64,000 bases of DNA from Methylobacterium sp. Leaf104. Its GTDB lineage: Bacteria; Pseudomonadota; Alphaproteobacteria; Rhizobiales; Beijerinckiaceae. Below the pieces are notes generated by a model. That model made no database searches and had not been told where the DNA came from. It saw only the letters and a list, made by a program, of their open reading frames with translations. The translations under genes and the position numbers were made by a program. The DNA is taken from positions 64,388-128,387 of the forward strand of contig NZ_LMMZ01000012.1 in assembly GCF_001422885.1 (NCBI RefSeq), in the 5' to 3' direction. Below, in pieces: positions 19,001 to 27,376 of the stretch (the stretch's first letter is position 1; every line of letters starts with the position of its first letter).

Positions 19001-19637
19001 GGCGCTGGCGGAGGACGATCCCCTGCGGGAGGGCCGGCTGCAGACCCTCGTGGTCGAGGAGCTCGGTGCAGGACCGCTCCTGATGAAGGGGCCCGTGACG
19101 ACCTCCGCGAACCTCGTCGGGGGCAGCCTGCGGGTGGGGCCGCTCCTGCTTCCCCTCGGCTCCGCACGCTGGAACGGCACGCTCGGCATCGACCTGCGGG
19201 ACGCACGCCTCGATGCACGCGGAACCCTCCTCGCCGGCCAGGCGCCGAAGGGCTGGAGCGGGGCGAACCCGTCGATCCAGCTCGGCTTCGGCGGCCCGCT
19301 CCGCAGCCCCGAGCGCACCATTGATGCCGGGCCGGTGACCAACGGGCTCGCCGCCCTGGTGCTCCAGCGCGAACTCGAGACGATCGAGGTGTTCGAGGCC
19401 GACCAGAGCGAGCGCCTGCGCCGCCGCGCCCGCATCGAGATGGACAAGGCCCGCACCCTCGCCATCAAGGCCGCGGCTGACAAGCTGGCGGCCGAGGATG
19501 CGGCCCGCCAGGCGCGCCTGCGTGCCCAGCAGGCGGCCGACGAGGCCGCACGCGAAGCTCAGAAGCGCGAGGAGGGGGCGCGGCCTCCGGCTCCGGAGGC
19601 CCATGCGCCGCAGCCCGAAGCGGCGCCTCGGCCCTGA
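16056..19637 (+). CDS. AsmA family protein
   Basis: 1193 residues. A single membrane segment near residues 5-28 is followed by the N-terminal AsmA block (EGYRGTIDRTIARSLGIEAQTEGRI, then LKLDRLRLG). A very long repetitive beta-strand region rich in L-R-L-x-G and GxLDL motifs follows, with the C-terminal AsmA_2-like region near 900-1080. This matches the repeating beta-groove bridge proteins (AsmA, TamB, YhdP) that carry phospholipid between inner and outer membrane. The last 75 residues are an Ala/Glu/Arg-rich coiled coil. The start is GTG at 16056. It converges with the peptidase gene, with 10 bp between stops. Confidence 0.85.
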   Translation: MRDILTALAGAVVLLLVAALAVPPFVAWEGYRGTIDRTIARSLGIEAQTEGRIGLRLLPSPRLKLDRLRLGPGTAQNPSLDQPQVDLQGIKAEVALAPLLKGEIRFTETRVGRAEVKLPVTDGEAILLPARGLSAALRRDLAIEDLSIRQFVLTTQVPATGRTEQFYAEALQVSAPALVGPWRAEGTSRGVPFRVSTGELGPEGVSVKIAGGGDTQPRFEADARIGLASAGTGTAGRRLMAAVAEGNARIVVGPPVQAAGAYLPFSLAGKFKGRGLTARFTDVALEIDPGGQALRLGGTGQLDLKQWRGALALSARRLDLDAFLTSAAGQALIARGVPTTGGRNGFGLPIMVDLDLAVESLALGLDAWTGLSASGTLDRTGGVILRRLDVTAPGAAALGASGEIDTEAGARFTGHLSLDTPASDGLGRYLRRLGLEGPAVTVMDGRPVQLATDLSVAAGTVSLRNLRLGLGEARVTGNARYTAAEGTARGRFDAQLAAQGIDIAALPVLGGTLADLRGHDVGITLQARDVRYGPAGAHSGNGTIAASIQSDGPSLVVDSLDITDLAGANAKLSGRISPDGTGRIAGQVSAAVAAPLFALLDRVWVAEARRVPAFLRAGALDLAVSLERDAGAADTLRVGARGNAAGGTLDLDLRSRAGRIDALDLTIATANAAAWFGRTDIPALRRPGRLRIAGTPAAADGPAQGPGLALRLSGTVADISVATVQPVLLDAETLPRAGELQLGLPDLAPLLSLAGSAVPIPGPLPAELGLRLSRAGGEARLGLVGRVAGQPVSADLTAAPDGAIGGSATLTRLSLPLLVGATILPTEAPRGPGQSPASARFAPVPTGRPPVSLGLRIDSLDLGRGLIATDATLGVALDAETLTLRDLDATLAGGRVAGRATLTRQGGAAALSGEGQITDAAIPGLVGPGPVEGRVTAQLRFGSSGESLTGLMNNLGGSGTLTLADLRLPGADPAGLDRALTRALAEDDPLREGRLQTLVVEELGAGPLLMKGPVTTSANLVGGSLRVGPLLLPLGSARWNGTLGIDLRDARLDARGTLLAGQAPKGWSGANPSIQLGFGGPLRSPERTIDAGPVTNGLAALVLQRELETIEVFEADQSERLRRRARIEMDKARTLAIKAAADKLAAEDAARQARLRAQQAADEAAREAQKREEGARPPAPEAHAPQPEAAPRP

Positions 19638-19647
19638 GGCGGCGGTC

Positions 19648-21801
19648 TCAAGCCTTACCGACGGCCAGCAGAGCGAAGGCCTGGATCAGGCCGACCTCCT
19701 CCAGGCGGTCGAAGCGCCCGGCGGCCCCTCCGTGGCCCGCCTCCATGTTGATGCGCAGGAGGATCGGTCCGCCCCCCGTCATCGTGGCGCGCAGACGTGC
19801 GACCCATTTCGCCGGCTCCCAGTAGGTGACGCGGGGGTCGGTCAGTCCGCCGAGGGCCAGGATCGCCGGATAGGCCTTGGCCGCCACGTTGTCGTAGGGC
19901 GAGTAGGCCAGGATGGTTTCGAAGGCCGCGAGGCTCTCACCGGGGTTTCCCCATTCCGGCCATTCCGGCGGCGTCAGCGGCAGTTCGCCGTCGAGCATGG
20001 TATTCAGCACGTCGACGAAGGGCACGTCGGCGACGATGCCCGCGAACAACTCCGGCGCGAGGTTGGCCACCGCGCCCATCAGCATGCCGCCGGCGGAGCC
20101 GCCATGGGCGACGATCCGGCCCTGCGCCGTGTAGTTCGCGTCGATGAGCGCCCGGGCGCAGGCGACGAAGTCCGAGAAGGTGTTGGGCTTCTTCTCGCGC
20201 TTGCCGTCGAGGTACCAGCGCCAGCCCTTCTCGGTCCCGCCCCGCACATGGGCGATGGCGTAGACGAAGCCGCGGTCGACGAGGGAGAGCAGGTTGGTGC
20301 GAAAGGCCGCCGGCATCAGCGTGCCGTAGGACCCGTAGCCGTAGAGGAGCAGCGGCGCCGATCTGTCGAGGAGGCAGTCGCGCCGGTGCAGCAGGGAGAT
20401 CGGCACGGTCTCGCCGTCCGGCGCCGTCGCGAACAGGCGGCGGGTGACGTAATCCTCCGGATTGTGTCCGCTCGGCACGGTCTGGCGCTTGCGCAGCTGC
20501 CGGGCTCGGGTGACGCAATCGTAATCGTAGGTCTCCGCAGGCGTGGTCATCGACGAGTAGGTGAAGCGGATCACCGCCGTCTCGAACTCATGCCCCGGCT
20601 GAAGTCCGAGAGAATAGGCTTCCTCGGCGAAGGCCACCACGTGCTCGTTGCCCTTGGTGTCGCGCACGACGATGCGGGGACGCGCGTTCTCGATCTCGAG
20701 ACGCACGAGGTGATCGGCGATCACGTGCTGGTGGCGGATCATCACGCCGGGGCGATGAGCAATCACGTCGGTCCAATTCTCGCGCCCGGGCGCCTCAACC
20801 CGGGCGGTCACGATCTTGAAGTCCTCGGCCCCATCGGCATTGGTGAGGATGAAGAGGTGGTTGGCCCAGTTCTCCACAGAGTAGATCAGCAGCGGCTCGC
20901 GCGGCTGCACGACGGTGAGTGGGCCTTCCCCCGCGCGGCGGTCGAGGAGATGGACCTCGGACGTCTCGTGATCGCTCGCGGTGACCGCGAGGTAGTCGCC
21001 CGATTGCGTCTCCTCGATATGGACGAAGAAGCCGGAATCGGCTTCCTCGTAGACGAGGGTGTCGGCCTCCTGCGTTGTACCGAGGTGGTGGCGCATGACC
21101 CGTGCGGGGCGATGGTTGTCGTCCACGGCGACGTAGAAGAAGGCCTGACTGTCAGCGGTCCACACCACTTCGCCAGTCGTCGCCTCGACCCAATCCGGCG
21201 CATCCGCACCCGTCTCGAGGTCGCGGACCCGGATGCTGTGCAACTCCGAGCCCTTGGTATCGGCGCTCCAGGCGAGAAGCCGGTGGTCGTCGGAATGGAC
21301 CGCGGCCGCGATCTCGAAGAAGGCCAGCCCATCGCCTTCGCGGTCGCCGTCGATGAGGATGACCTCGCCTTCTTCCGGACCGCCATCGGCTGCGGTCTCG
21401 GCCCCCTGCCCGGGGATCACCACGACGGTGCGCGGCCGCCGGCAGACGAGCGGATGCTGTCCGCCCTCGCGATGCCGGGTGTAGTAGGCGAAGGGCCCAT
21501 CCGGTTCTGGCACGCTGCTGTCGTCCTCGCGGATGCGGGCGCGCATCTCGGCGACGAGGGTCTTGCGAAGCGTTGCCGTGCTCGCGAGTGCGGCTTCCGA
21601 GTAGGTATTCTCGCTTGCCAGATGTTCCCGGATATCGCTGGGCAAGGCAGCCGGATCCTTGAGGACATCCCGCCAGTTTTCAGCCTTCAGCCAAGCATAG
21701 TCGTCGTGGACGACATGGCCGTGGACTTCAAAGGTGTGAGGACGCACTTCCGCGACCGGAGCGGCGGCTGACACCGAAATGCTGGTTGACTGGGAAGCCA
21801 T
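19648..21801 (-). CDS. ptrB: oligopeptidase B (protease II, S9A family)
   Basis: 717 residues, the usual length. The N-terminal beta-propeller (about 80-430) precedes the alpha/beta-hydrolase domain. The catalytic Ser is in GGSAGGMLMG, the Asp in LTDPRVTYWEP and the His in NMEAGHGGAAGR. The G-Y-G-S-Y-G motif before the active site is present. It cleaves short peptides after Lys or Arg in the cytosol or periplasm. ATG 21801 is chosen because AGGA lies upstream and the frame above it is not protein-like. It is convergent with the AsmA-like gene. Confidence 0.92.
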   Translation of the reverse strand: MASQSTSISVSAAAPVAEVRPHTFEVHGHVVHDDYAWLKAENWRDVLKDPAALPSDIREHLASENTYSEAALASTATLRKTLVAEMRARIREDDSSVPEPDGPFAYYTRHREGGQHPLVCRRPRTVVVIPGQGAETAADGGPEEGEVILIDGDREGDGLAFFEIAAAVHSDDHRLLAWSADTKGSELHSIRVRDLETGADAPDWVEATTGEVVWTADSQAFFYVAVDDNHRPARVMRHHLGTTQEADTLVYEEADSGFFVHIEETQSGDYLAVTASDHETSEVHLLDRRAGEGPLTVVQPREPLLIYSVENWANHLFILTNADGAEDFKIVTARVEAPGRENWTDVIAHRPGVMIRHQHVIADHLVRLEIENARPRIVVRDTKGNEHVVAFAEEAYSLGLQPGHEFETAVIRFTYSSMTTPAETYDYDCVTRARQLRKRQTVPSGHNPEDYVTRRLFATAPDGETVPISLLHRRDCLLDRSAPLLLYGYGSYGTLMPAAFRTNLLSLVDRGFVYAIAHVRGGTEKGWRWYLDGKREKKPNTFSDFVACARALIDANYTAQGRIVAHGGSAGGMLMGAVANLAPELFAGIVADVPFVDVLNTMLDGELPLTPPEWPEWGNPGESLAAFETILAYSPYDNVAAKAYPAILALGGLTDPRVTYWEPAKWVARLRATMTGGGPILLRINMEAGHGGAAGRFDRLEEVGLIQAFALLAVGKA

Positions 21802-22250
21802 TGCAAAAAATCCTGGCGCAGGGTCGAGACGCGGAGCCGCGTTGCTCCATATGGCCGTGCCATGTGGCGCGGGTGCGGACGGCAAGCAAGCGGGACGACA
21901 GTGGAGGAGCGAACGGACCGATACCGCCTCTGCGGCAATCTGTCCTCGGGTTGCATACGGAGCGGCCTCGCCTCACGGGGATGGAAATCCCACGACATCG
22001 GCACGGTTGAAATATTGTTCGCCACAGTTGCTTGACGTTATCGAGGCGGGCCAGCCCATCTTGCGACGTGACGGAGAATAGCATATCAAGAAATCGTAGC
22101 GGATGAAGTTGCTGCGCATTCTATAGCGCATGCAGAGCAGACGGTAACGCTGCGGGATCGATCCGGGGAACGAGTGGGCATCGACGCGAAGGCGATCGAA
22201 TTGCTTGCGCGCCTTATTCACTGCATCGCGTCAGGAGAGCTCTTCCAATT
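21802..22250. promoter_or_regulatory. AT-richer intergenic region, ptrB / mucR, with ORF remnant
   Basis: 449 bp with visibly lower GC than the flanks, between divergent ptrB and mucR. The right-hand 180 bp contain an open frame listed separately as a possible gene remnant. The left part holds possible promoter sequence for both directions. No tRNA or terminator was found. Low GC at the control region of a regulator may reflect foreign origin or simply promoter composition. Confidence 0.35.
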
Positions 22251-22254
22251 ATGA
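22072..22254 (+). pseudogene. ORF remnant overlapping the mucR start, excisionase/antitoxin-like fragment
   Basis: The frame is open for 60 codons after a TGA at 22069 and ends with a TGA at 22252-22254, overlapping the mucR ATG as ATGA. It reads as believable protein, for example [17 protein letters not shown] followed by an amphipathic helix [17 protein letters not shown]. This pattern resembles the N-terminal part of short excisionase-family antitoxins, just before their helix-turn-helix, which is missing here. There is no ATG. The only conventional start is GTG at 22174, which would give 26 residues. It may be the truncated end of a gene, or a leader peptide coupled to mucR. Confidence 0.3.
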
Positions 22255-22685
22255 ACGATATCGAACACTCCACGGATTATGTCGAACTGACCGTCGACAT
22301 CGTGTCGGCCTACGTGAGCAACAACCCGGTGCCTCCCGGCGAACTGGCTCAGTTGATCACGCGCATCCATGGGGCGCTGTCGCAGATTGCCAGCGGCCAA
22401 GTCGAGTCGAAGGCGCCCGCAGTGCCGCTCCAGCCTGCGATCGCCGTGAAAAAATCAGTGACCGCTGATCACATCGTCTGCCTCGAAGACGGTCGGACCT
22501 TCAAGTCCTTGAAGCGCCACCTTCGCGCCAAATACGATATGAGCCCCGAGCAATACCGCGCCAAGTGGGGCCTGCCGCCCGACTACCCGATGGTCGCTCC
22601 GAACTACGCCAAAGCGCGCTCCGACCTCGCGAAGGCGATCGGCCTCGGCCAGACCCGCAGCGGGAACTACGACGAAGCCGCCTGA
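22251..22685 (+). CDS. mucR: MucR/Ros family transcriptional regulator
   Basis: 144 residues. The N-terminal half ([20 protein letters not shown], LIxxIHGAL) and the C-terminal DNA-binding domain ([53 protein letters not shown]) match Ros/MucR, global nucleoid-type repressors in alphaproteobacteria. The zinc site is eroded. The first Cys and the His of KRH remain, but the second Cys is Asp and the later His positions are Lys-Tyr. Some family members are known to fold without zinc. The ATG overlaps the stop of an upstream ORF remnant. A hairpin follows the stop. Confidence 0.9.
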   Translation: MNDIEHSTDYVELTVDIVSAYVSNNPVPPGELAQLITRIHGALSQIASGQVESKAPAVPLQPAIAVKKSVTADHIVCLEDGRTFKSLKRHLRAKYDMSPEQYRAKWGLPPDYPMVAPNYAKARSDLAKAIGLGQTRSGNYDEAA

Positions 22686-22696
22686 GGCTGCGACCA

Positions 22697-22722
22697 CTCC
22701 GGAGAACCTGCTGTCTCCGGAG
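22697..22722 (+). terminator. hairpin after mucR
   Basis: A perfect 9-bp inverted repeat, CTCCGGAGA and TCTCCGGAG, is separated by eight bases and starts 12 bp after the mucR stop. No T run follows, so it may be a weak terminator or an mRNA 3' stabiliser. Confidence 0.5.
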
Positions 22723-22884
22723 CCCGCCTTCCGTCCGAACAGCCCCTGTCTACCGCGTCGGAGACTTGACGCCCCGAGCCGGAGGGCGTTTCGGAAAACG
22801 CCGTCAAGACTTGATATAGGATATTTTTCCCGTACGGTAGAATCGACGATCGACCCGTCGCTGTCCTGAGTACTGGAACAAAAC

Positions 22885-23796
22885 ATGAACACAGATCGGA
22901 CTTTTCCGTTGCCGGGAGTTCTGCGTCCGGCTCGGGCGCACGGTTCCCGCCCCGCAAAATCCCCGCATCCCCGCTGCGAGATCGAGCCGATGAACGCCGA
23001 AGCGCGGCGGCTGCTCAGCGCCTTGGCGAAGGAGGGCGCCTACGCCCTCCCCGATCCCATCGAGGCCGAGGGCTGGATCGTTCGGGAAGGCGGCAACGGC
23101 ATCTCCGTCGGAGGTGGCCGCTTCGTCGGGAGCGCGGGCACCGAATTGCTGGCACAGGATCTGGCGGAGCAGGGACCCGGACGCCGCGCCCGGCTGACAA
23201 TCAGCCCGGCCGGACGGGCTCGGCTGCGACGGGAGACGGCCGGCCCGCAGACGCCCTACCTTGCACAGCACCTCGACCTTGTCGTCAGCTCGACCGAACC
23301 GGACCGGCCGGTCCGGGATGCCTCCGAGAGCCCCCTGGCCTGGATGGCGCGGCGGCGGAACCGCGACGGCGTGCCCCTGATCGACGCAGCCTGCTTCGAG
23401 GCCGGCGAACGCCTGCGCCGCGATCTGACCGGGGCGGCTCTGATGCCTCGGATGGGCCAGGACTGGAGCGGGGTGAAGGTCGATGGGTCGGGGCCGCGCG
23501 ATCCGGCGGCCGGCTCCGACGCGATGCTGGCCGCTCGCCAGAGGGTCCGATCGGCGCTCGACGCGGTCGGCAGCGATCTGTCCGGCCTGCTGATCGACCT
23601 GTGCGGCTTTCTCAAGGGCCTCGAACGGATCGAGGCGGAGCGGCGCTGGCCGGCGCGCTCGGCCAAGGTGGTCGCCCGCATCGCCCTGGCACGGCTTGCC
23701 GAGCATTACGGACTGGAGCGCGAGGCGGTGGGACCGGATCGGAGCCGTCCCCGTCTGTGGCGGGCGCCGGCCAGCCCGCCGAGGCAGCGGGCCTGA
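22885..23796 (+). CDS. DUF6456 domain-containing protein
   Basis: 303 residues from ATG 22885, or 268 from ATG 22990. The first 35 residues are poor in structure, so the second start is a real alternative, and neither has a strong Shine-Dalgarno. The C-terminal 130 residues ([31 protein letters not shown] to the Arg-rich end) match DUF6456, with the conserved L-A-W-L/M-A-R-R and [10 protein letters not shown] motifs. These proteins are common in alphaproteobacteria close to MucR or other helix-turn-helix genes, and no function is established. It is convergent with sufE. Confidence 0.75.
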   Translation: MNTDRTFPLPGVLRPARAHGSRPAKSPHPRCEIEPMNAEARRLLSALAKEGAYALPDPIEAEGWIVREGGNGISVGGGRFVGSAGTELLAQDLAEQGPGRRARLTISPAGRARLRRETAGPQTPYLAQHLDLVVSSTEPDRPVRDASESPLAWMARRRNRDGVPLIDAACFEAGERLRRDLTGAALMPRMGQDWSGVKVDGSGPRDPAAGSDAMLAARQRVRSALDAVGSDLSGLLIDLCGFLKGLERIEAERRWPARSAKVVARIALARLAEHYGLEREAVGPDRSRPRLWRAPASPPRQRA

Positions 23797-23816
23797 CGGG
23801 CGCCTCCTAACAGCGC

Positions 23817-24242
23817 TCAGGCGGCGGTGAGTCGGATTGCATCCCGGTGGATGCGCTCGGCCATGGCGCGGACGCCGTTGGAACGCTTCGAGGTCAAATG
23901 GGCGCCGAGGCCGATCTCCTTGAAGGTCTGGAAGACGTCGACCTTGGCGATGTCCTCCGGCGCCTTCCCATCGTGGAGCGCCATGACGAGGGCGATCAGC
24001 CCCTTGGTGATCACCGAATCGCTGGTCCCGCGCAGGTGGAGGCGCGGCGGGGTCTCGGAACGGTCGATGTGGGATTCGACCCAGACCTGGCTCTCACAGC
24101 CATGGACCCGGTTCTCCTCGGTCAACAGTTCTTCCGGAAACGGCGGCAGGGCGCGCCCGAGTTCGATCAGGTACTCGTAGCGGTCCGGTCCCTCATCGAG
24201 GATGCCGAAATTGTCGATGATCGTCTCGATGTCTGGAAGCAT
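23817..24242 (-). CDS. sufE: cysteine desulfuration protein SufE
   Basis: 141 residues, standard length. The sulfur-accepting Cys49 lies in NRVHGCESQVW, and the family motifs YEYLIELGRALPPFPEE and ITKGLIAL are present. SufE takes persulfide sulfur from SufS and passes it to the SUF scaffold for iron-sulfur cluster assembly in the cytosol. The rest of the suf operon is not in the window. It starts 69 bp after the stop of the PAS kinase gene on the same strand, so they may be co-transcribed. Confidence 0.93.
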   Translation of the reverse strand: MLPDIETIIDNFGILDEGPDRYEYLIELGRALPPFPEELLTEENRVHGCESQVWVESHIDRSETPPRLHLRGTSDSVITKGLIALVMALHDGKAPEDIAKVDVFQTFKEIGLGAHLTSKRSNGVRAMAERIHRDAIRLTAA

Positions 24243-24311
24243 GATCGGGGGAACGGCTCCTGCGCGGCGGCACCCCCACGCATATAGTCGATCCCTGCAC
24301 CAATGCGATCC

Positions 24312-25352
24312 TCAGGAGGCTGGTGCCAGCACCTCGGGCAGTTGCAGTTCCAGCGGCTCGGCGGCGGTGCCGATGCCACGCACCGCGACCTCGGCCTGCG
24401 AGGCGTAGGCGGCGATCAGACGGGGGCCGAGATTCGGCACCTCGAGCTTGCCGGGCGCGGCGCCCTCGCCCGCTCCGGAGACGATGCTCAGGCGCACGGG
24501 GCCGCCGGCCGCAGCATCGATCTGGATCGCGATGGTGCAGGCGACCGTCTCGGCCGTGGTGTCGAGGCATTCGGACACGACCTCGGCGACGATCATCCCG
24601 AGAGCGTTGGCGGTGCGCGGCTCGACGAGGCTGGTGCCGTGGCCACCGACGGTGACGCCGATCCGCCCGGCCCGGCGCAACTGGCCGAGGCCGGAGGCGA
24701 GGCGGTGCAGGTAGTCGCGCAGGTCGATCGAGGCGATGTGGGGTGCCTCGTGCAGGTGCTGCTGCACCAGGGCGATGGCACGCACCCGCTGACCCAGGGC
24801 TTCGAAACTGCCCCGGCAGGGCGCGGGCGCGGCGCGGCCGTAGAGTCCGATCAGGCTGACCATGACCTGGAGGTTGTTGCGAACCCGATGGTAGACCTCG
24901 GCGAGGAGCGCCTCCTTCTCCACCAGCGCCCGCTCGGAATGCTCCTCGGCATGTTTGCGATCGGTGATGTCGAAGCACGTGCCGAGGAACCCGACGAAAT
25001 CGCCGTTCTCGCGCAAGGGCTTGGCAGTGTCGAGGAGCCACCGGTAGGCACCGTCGTGCCGGCGCAGGCGGAATTCGGAGGTGAAGGGTTCCTGCGCGGC
25101 GAAAGCCTTGGCCACGATGGCGGCGTGACGCTCGAGGTCGTCGGGATGGAGACCGCGGCGCCAGCCGTGACCGAGTTCCTCCTCGACCGAGCGCCCCGTG
25201 AAGGCGAGCCAGGATTCGTTGTGGTGGACGGCAGCTCCCTGGGGATCGGCGCGCCACATCATCAGGGGTACGAAATCGGCGAAATGCCGGAACTCGCCGC
25301 ACCCCAAAACACTCACCGATGCCGCCTCGGTCGACGGTGTGTCCGCGGCCAT
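24312..25352 (-). CDS. PAS sensor histidine kinase of the HisKA_2 type with degenerate ATPase domain
   Basis: 346 residues, soluble. A PAS/PAC domain covers about 25-145 (FADFVPLMMWRADPQG, then GFLGTCFDITDRKHAEEH). The HisKA_2 dimerisation domain follows with the phospho-acceptor in AEVYHRVRNNLQVMVSL. The expected HATPase region (about 240-340) is poorly conserved: the N-box that normally reads HELATNA is AEVVSEC here, and the DxGxG box is replaced by SGAGEGA. ATP binding is therefore doubtful and it may act as a histidine-bearing scaffold or phosphatase. No response regulator is adjacent. ATG 25352 is preferred to the TTG at 25376. Confidence 0.8.
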   Translation of the reverse strand: MAADTPSTEAASVSVLGCGEFRHFADFVPLMMWRADPQGAAVHHNESWLAFTGRSVEEELGHGWRRGLHPDDLERHAAIVAKAFAAQEPFTSEFRLRRHDGAYRWLLDTAKPLRENGDFVGFLGTCFDITDRKHAEEHSERALVEKEALLAEVYHRVRNNLQVMVSLIGLYGRAAPAPCRGSFEALGQRVRAIALVQQHLHEAPHIASIDLRDYLHRLASGLGQLRRAGRIGVTVGGHGTSLVEPRTANALGMIVAEVVSECLDTTAETVACTIAIQIDAAAGGPVRLSIVSGAGEGAAPGKLEVPNLGPRLIAAYASQAEVAVRGIGTAAEPLELQLPEVLAPAS

Positions 25353-25496
25353 GATGTTTCGATCCACCCGTTCCAAGCACCGGCCCCGCCGTGGCCAGCG
25401 CCGGTCAACGTGCCGGGCATGGGCCCGTTCCGATCCTACGTTGTGATGAGGGACCTTATCCTCAGCCGGCTGGAATGCCGTGGAACGGCAGGAACT

Positions 25497-26501
25497 TCAG
25501 AGCATGCTCGGCAGGATGCGGTCGGGCGGGCGGTGCCCGTCCATGAAGGTCTTGATGTTGATGATCACCTTCTCACCCATGTCGACGCGGCTCTCGTGGG
25601 TGGCCGAGCCCATGTGGGGCAGGAGCACGACCTTGCCGGCGCGAGCGAGCTTGACCAGGCGCGGGCTCACCGCCGGCTCCTGCTCGAACACGTCGAGGCC
25701 GGCACCGGAAATGTCGCCGGCCTCCAGGAGGCGGGCGAGGGCGGTCTCGTCGATGACCTCGCCGCGGGCGGTGTTCACCACCACGGCCTCGGGCTTCAGG
25801 AGCTTGAGGCGGCGGGCCGAGAGCAGGTGGTAGGTGGCCGGCGTGTGCGGGCAGTTCACCGACACGATGTCGACGCGCGCCAGCATCTGGTCGAGGGATT
25901 CCCAGTAGGTCGCGTCGAGGTCGCGCTCGATCTGGGCGGGCACGCGCCGGCGGTTGTGATAATGGATCTGCAGGCCGAAGGCCTTGGCCCGGCGGGCCAG
26001 GGCCTGTCCAATCCGGCCCATGCCGACGATGCCGAGGCGCTTGCCCGTGATCCGGCGGCCGAGCATCCAGGTCGGCGACCAGCCGGTGGTCCAGGCGTCG
26101 TCCGGGATGATCCGGGCGCCCTCGGTGACCCGGCGGGCCACGGCGAGGATCAGCGCCATGGTCATGTCGGCGGTGTCCTCGGTGAGGACGCCGGGGGTGT
26201 TGGTGACGGTGATGCCGCGCTCCAGGGCCGCGGCGACGTCGATGTGATCGACGCCGTTGCCGAAATTGGCGATCAGCCGCAGGTTCGGTCCGGCCTGGGC
26301 GAGGAGACCCGAATCGATCTCGTCGGTCACCGTCGGGACCAGCACGTCGGCCTCGCGCATGGCCGCCATCAGGGCGTCGGGCGCCATCGCGGCATCGTCG
26401 GTGTTGAGTCGGATCTCGAAGAGCTCGCGCATGCGCGTCTCGACGACCTCGGGCAGACGCCGCGTGACGACCACGAGCGGCTTGCGCTTCAACGACGACA
26501 T
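25497..26501 (-). CDS. D-2-hydroxyacid dehydrogenase (glyoxylate/hydroxypyruvate reductase type)
   Basis: 334 residues. The substrate loop NFGNGVDHID, NAD-binding GMGRIGQALARR, catalytic Arg in NTARGEVID, Glu in the FEQEP region and His in LLPHMGSAT are all present. This is the pattern of GyaR-type glyoxylate or hydroxypyruvate reductases and D-glycerate dehydrogenases. In a serine-cycle methylotroph such an enzyme could reduce glyoxylate or hydroxypyruvate, but substrate cannot be decided from sequence. The coenzyme loop after the second beta strand reads HYHNRRR; the basic residues would favour NADP(H). It starts at ATG 26501 and is divergent from the SH3 gene. Confidence 0.88.
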   Translation of the reverse strand: MSSLKRKPLVVVTRRLPEVVETRMRELFEIRLNTDDAAMAPDALMAAMREADVLVPTVTDEIDSGLLAQAGPNLRLIANFGNGVDHIDVAAALERGITVTNTPGVLTEDTADMTMALILAVARRVTEGARIIPDDAWTTGWSPTWMLGRRITGKRLGIVGMGRIGQALARRAKAFGLQIHYHNRRRVPAQIERDLDATYWESLDQMLARVDIVSVNCPHTPATYHLLSARRLKLLKPEAVVVNTARGEVIDETALARLLEAGDISGAGLDVFEQEPAVSPRLVKLARAGKVVLLPHMGSATHESRVDMGEKVIINIKTFMDGHRPPDRILPSML

Positions 26502-26681
26502 GCACCCTCCCCGCGAACGGCACCGCCGGCCCGCATCCGACCCGGCCGGTCTCCGGCGCGATCGGCGATGCGGGGCGACGCCGCAGGCTTACCGTGCGTT
26601 AACCACGCACCGGTCAAGACATTCGAGACGACCGGGCCGGCGGCCGGAAGGCCACGATCCCGGGGTCCTCTCGACCCTCAA

Positions 26682-26702
26682 GGCCTCTCTACCAGAGAGG
26701 CC
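26682..26702 (+). other. hairpin upstream of the SH3-domain gene
   Basis: A perfect 9-bp stem, GGCCTCTCT and AGAGAGGCC, with a three-base loop lies 79 bp before the SH3 gene start. No T run follows. It may sit in the 5' leader of the mRNA. Confidence 0.45.
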
Positions 26703-26781
26703 GCGGAACACAATGCACGCCGGGGCCGGCCGCCAGCCTTCGGCGACCCCCGCTCCGGAGAGCGTGAAGGATCATCGGACG

Positions 26782-27351
26782 ATGCGCGCGCCTGCCCTGC
26801 TCCTCACCCTCGCGACCCTCCTGTCGGCCGGCGCCGCCGCGGCCGCCCCGGCCCCGGGGGCCTCGCCCGACATGGCCCTGGGGCCGGTGACCAAGCTGCC
26901 GCTGCCGCGCTACGCCAGCCTGAAGACCGACCGGGTCAACCTGCGCGAGGGCCCCTCGAAGGACCACCGCACCCTCTGGGTGTTCCAGCGCGCCGGCCTG
27001 CCGGTGGAGATCGTGGCCGAGTTCGAGACCTGGCGCCGCATCCGCGATTCGGAGGGCACCGAGGGCTGGGTGCTGCACTCGCTGCTCTCGGGCCGGCGCA
27101 CCTCCATCGTCACCGCCGGCAAGGGGGGTGACAAGGGGGGCGACAAGGCCCCGGTGCCGCTCTACGCCAGGGCCGACGAGGCCTCCGGCGAGGAGGCCCG
27201 CCTCCAGGCCGGCGTCATCGGCAGCGTCAAGACCTGCACCGGCGCCTGGTGCCGGATCATCGTGGCGATGCCCCAGCGGCGCGGCGACGTCGACGGCTAC
27301 ATCCGCCAGGACCGGCTCTGGGGCGTCTACCCCAACGAGAAGGTCGAGTAG
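26782..27351 (+). CDS. exported protein with bacterial SH3 domains
   Basis: 189 residues. A Sec signal peptide covers residues 1-22 (LLLTLATLLSAGAAAAAP). The first SH3-like domain (about 45-115) contains DRVNLREGPSKDHRTLWVFQRAGLPVEI, then EGWVLHSLLSGRR. A Gly/Lys linker (GGDKGGDK) leads to a second SH3-like half with VPLYARAD and KTCTGAWCRI, whose two Cys could form a disulfide. It is probably a periplasmic peptidoglycan- or protein-binding module. An upstream in-frame ATG at 26713 gives a longer N-terminus without signal character, and AAGGA before 26782 supports the shorter form. Confidence 0.82.
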   Translation: MRAPALLLTLATLLSAGAAAAAPAPGASPDMALGPVTKLPLPRYASLKTDRVNLREGPSKDHRTLWVFQRAGLPVEIVAEFETWRRIRDSEGTEGWVLHSLLSGRRTSIVTAGKGGDKGGDKAPVPLYARADEASGEEARLQAGVIGSVKTCTGAWCRIIVAMPQRRGDVDGYIRQDRLWGVYPNEKVE

Positions 27352-27376
27352 GCCCGGTCCGCCGGGCGCCCGCCGC

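Noticed and set aside
15645..19604. A 1319-codon minus-strand open frame opposite the AsmA-like gene
   Set aside because: It is antisense to a gene with clear AsmA features and its translation lacks any family motif or hydrophobic pattern.
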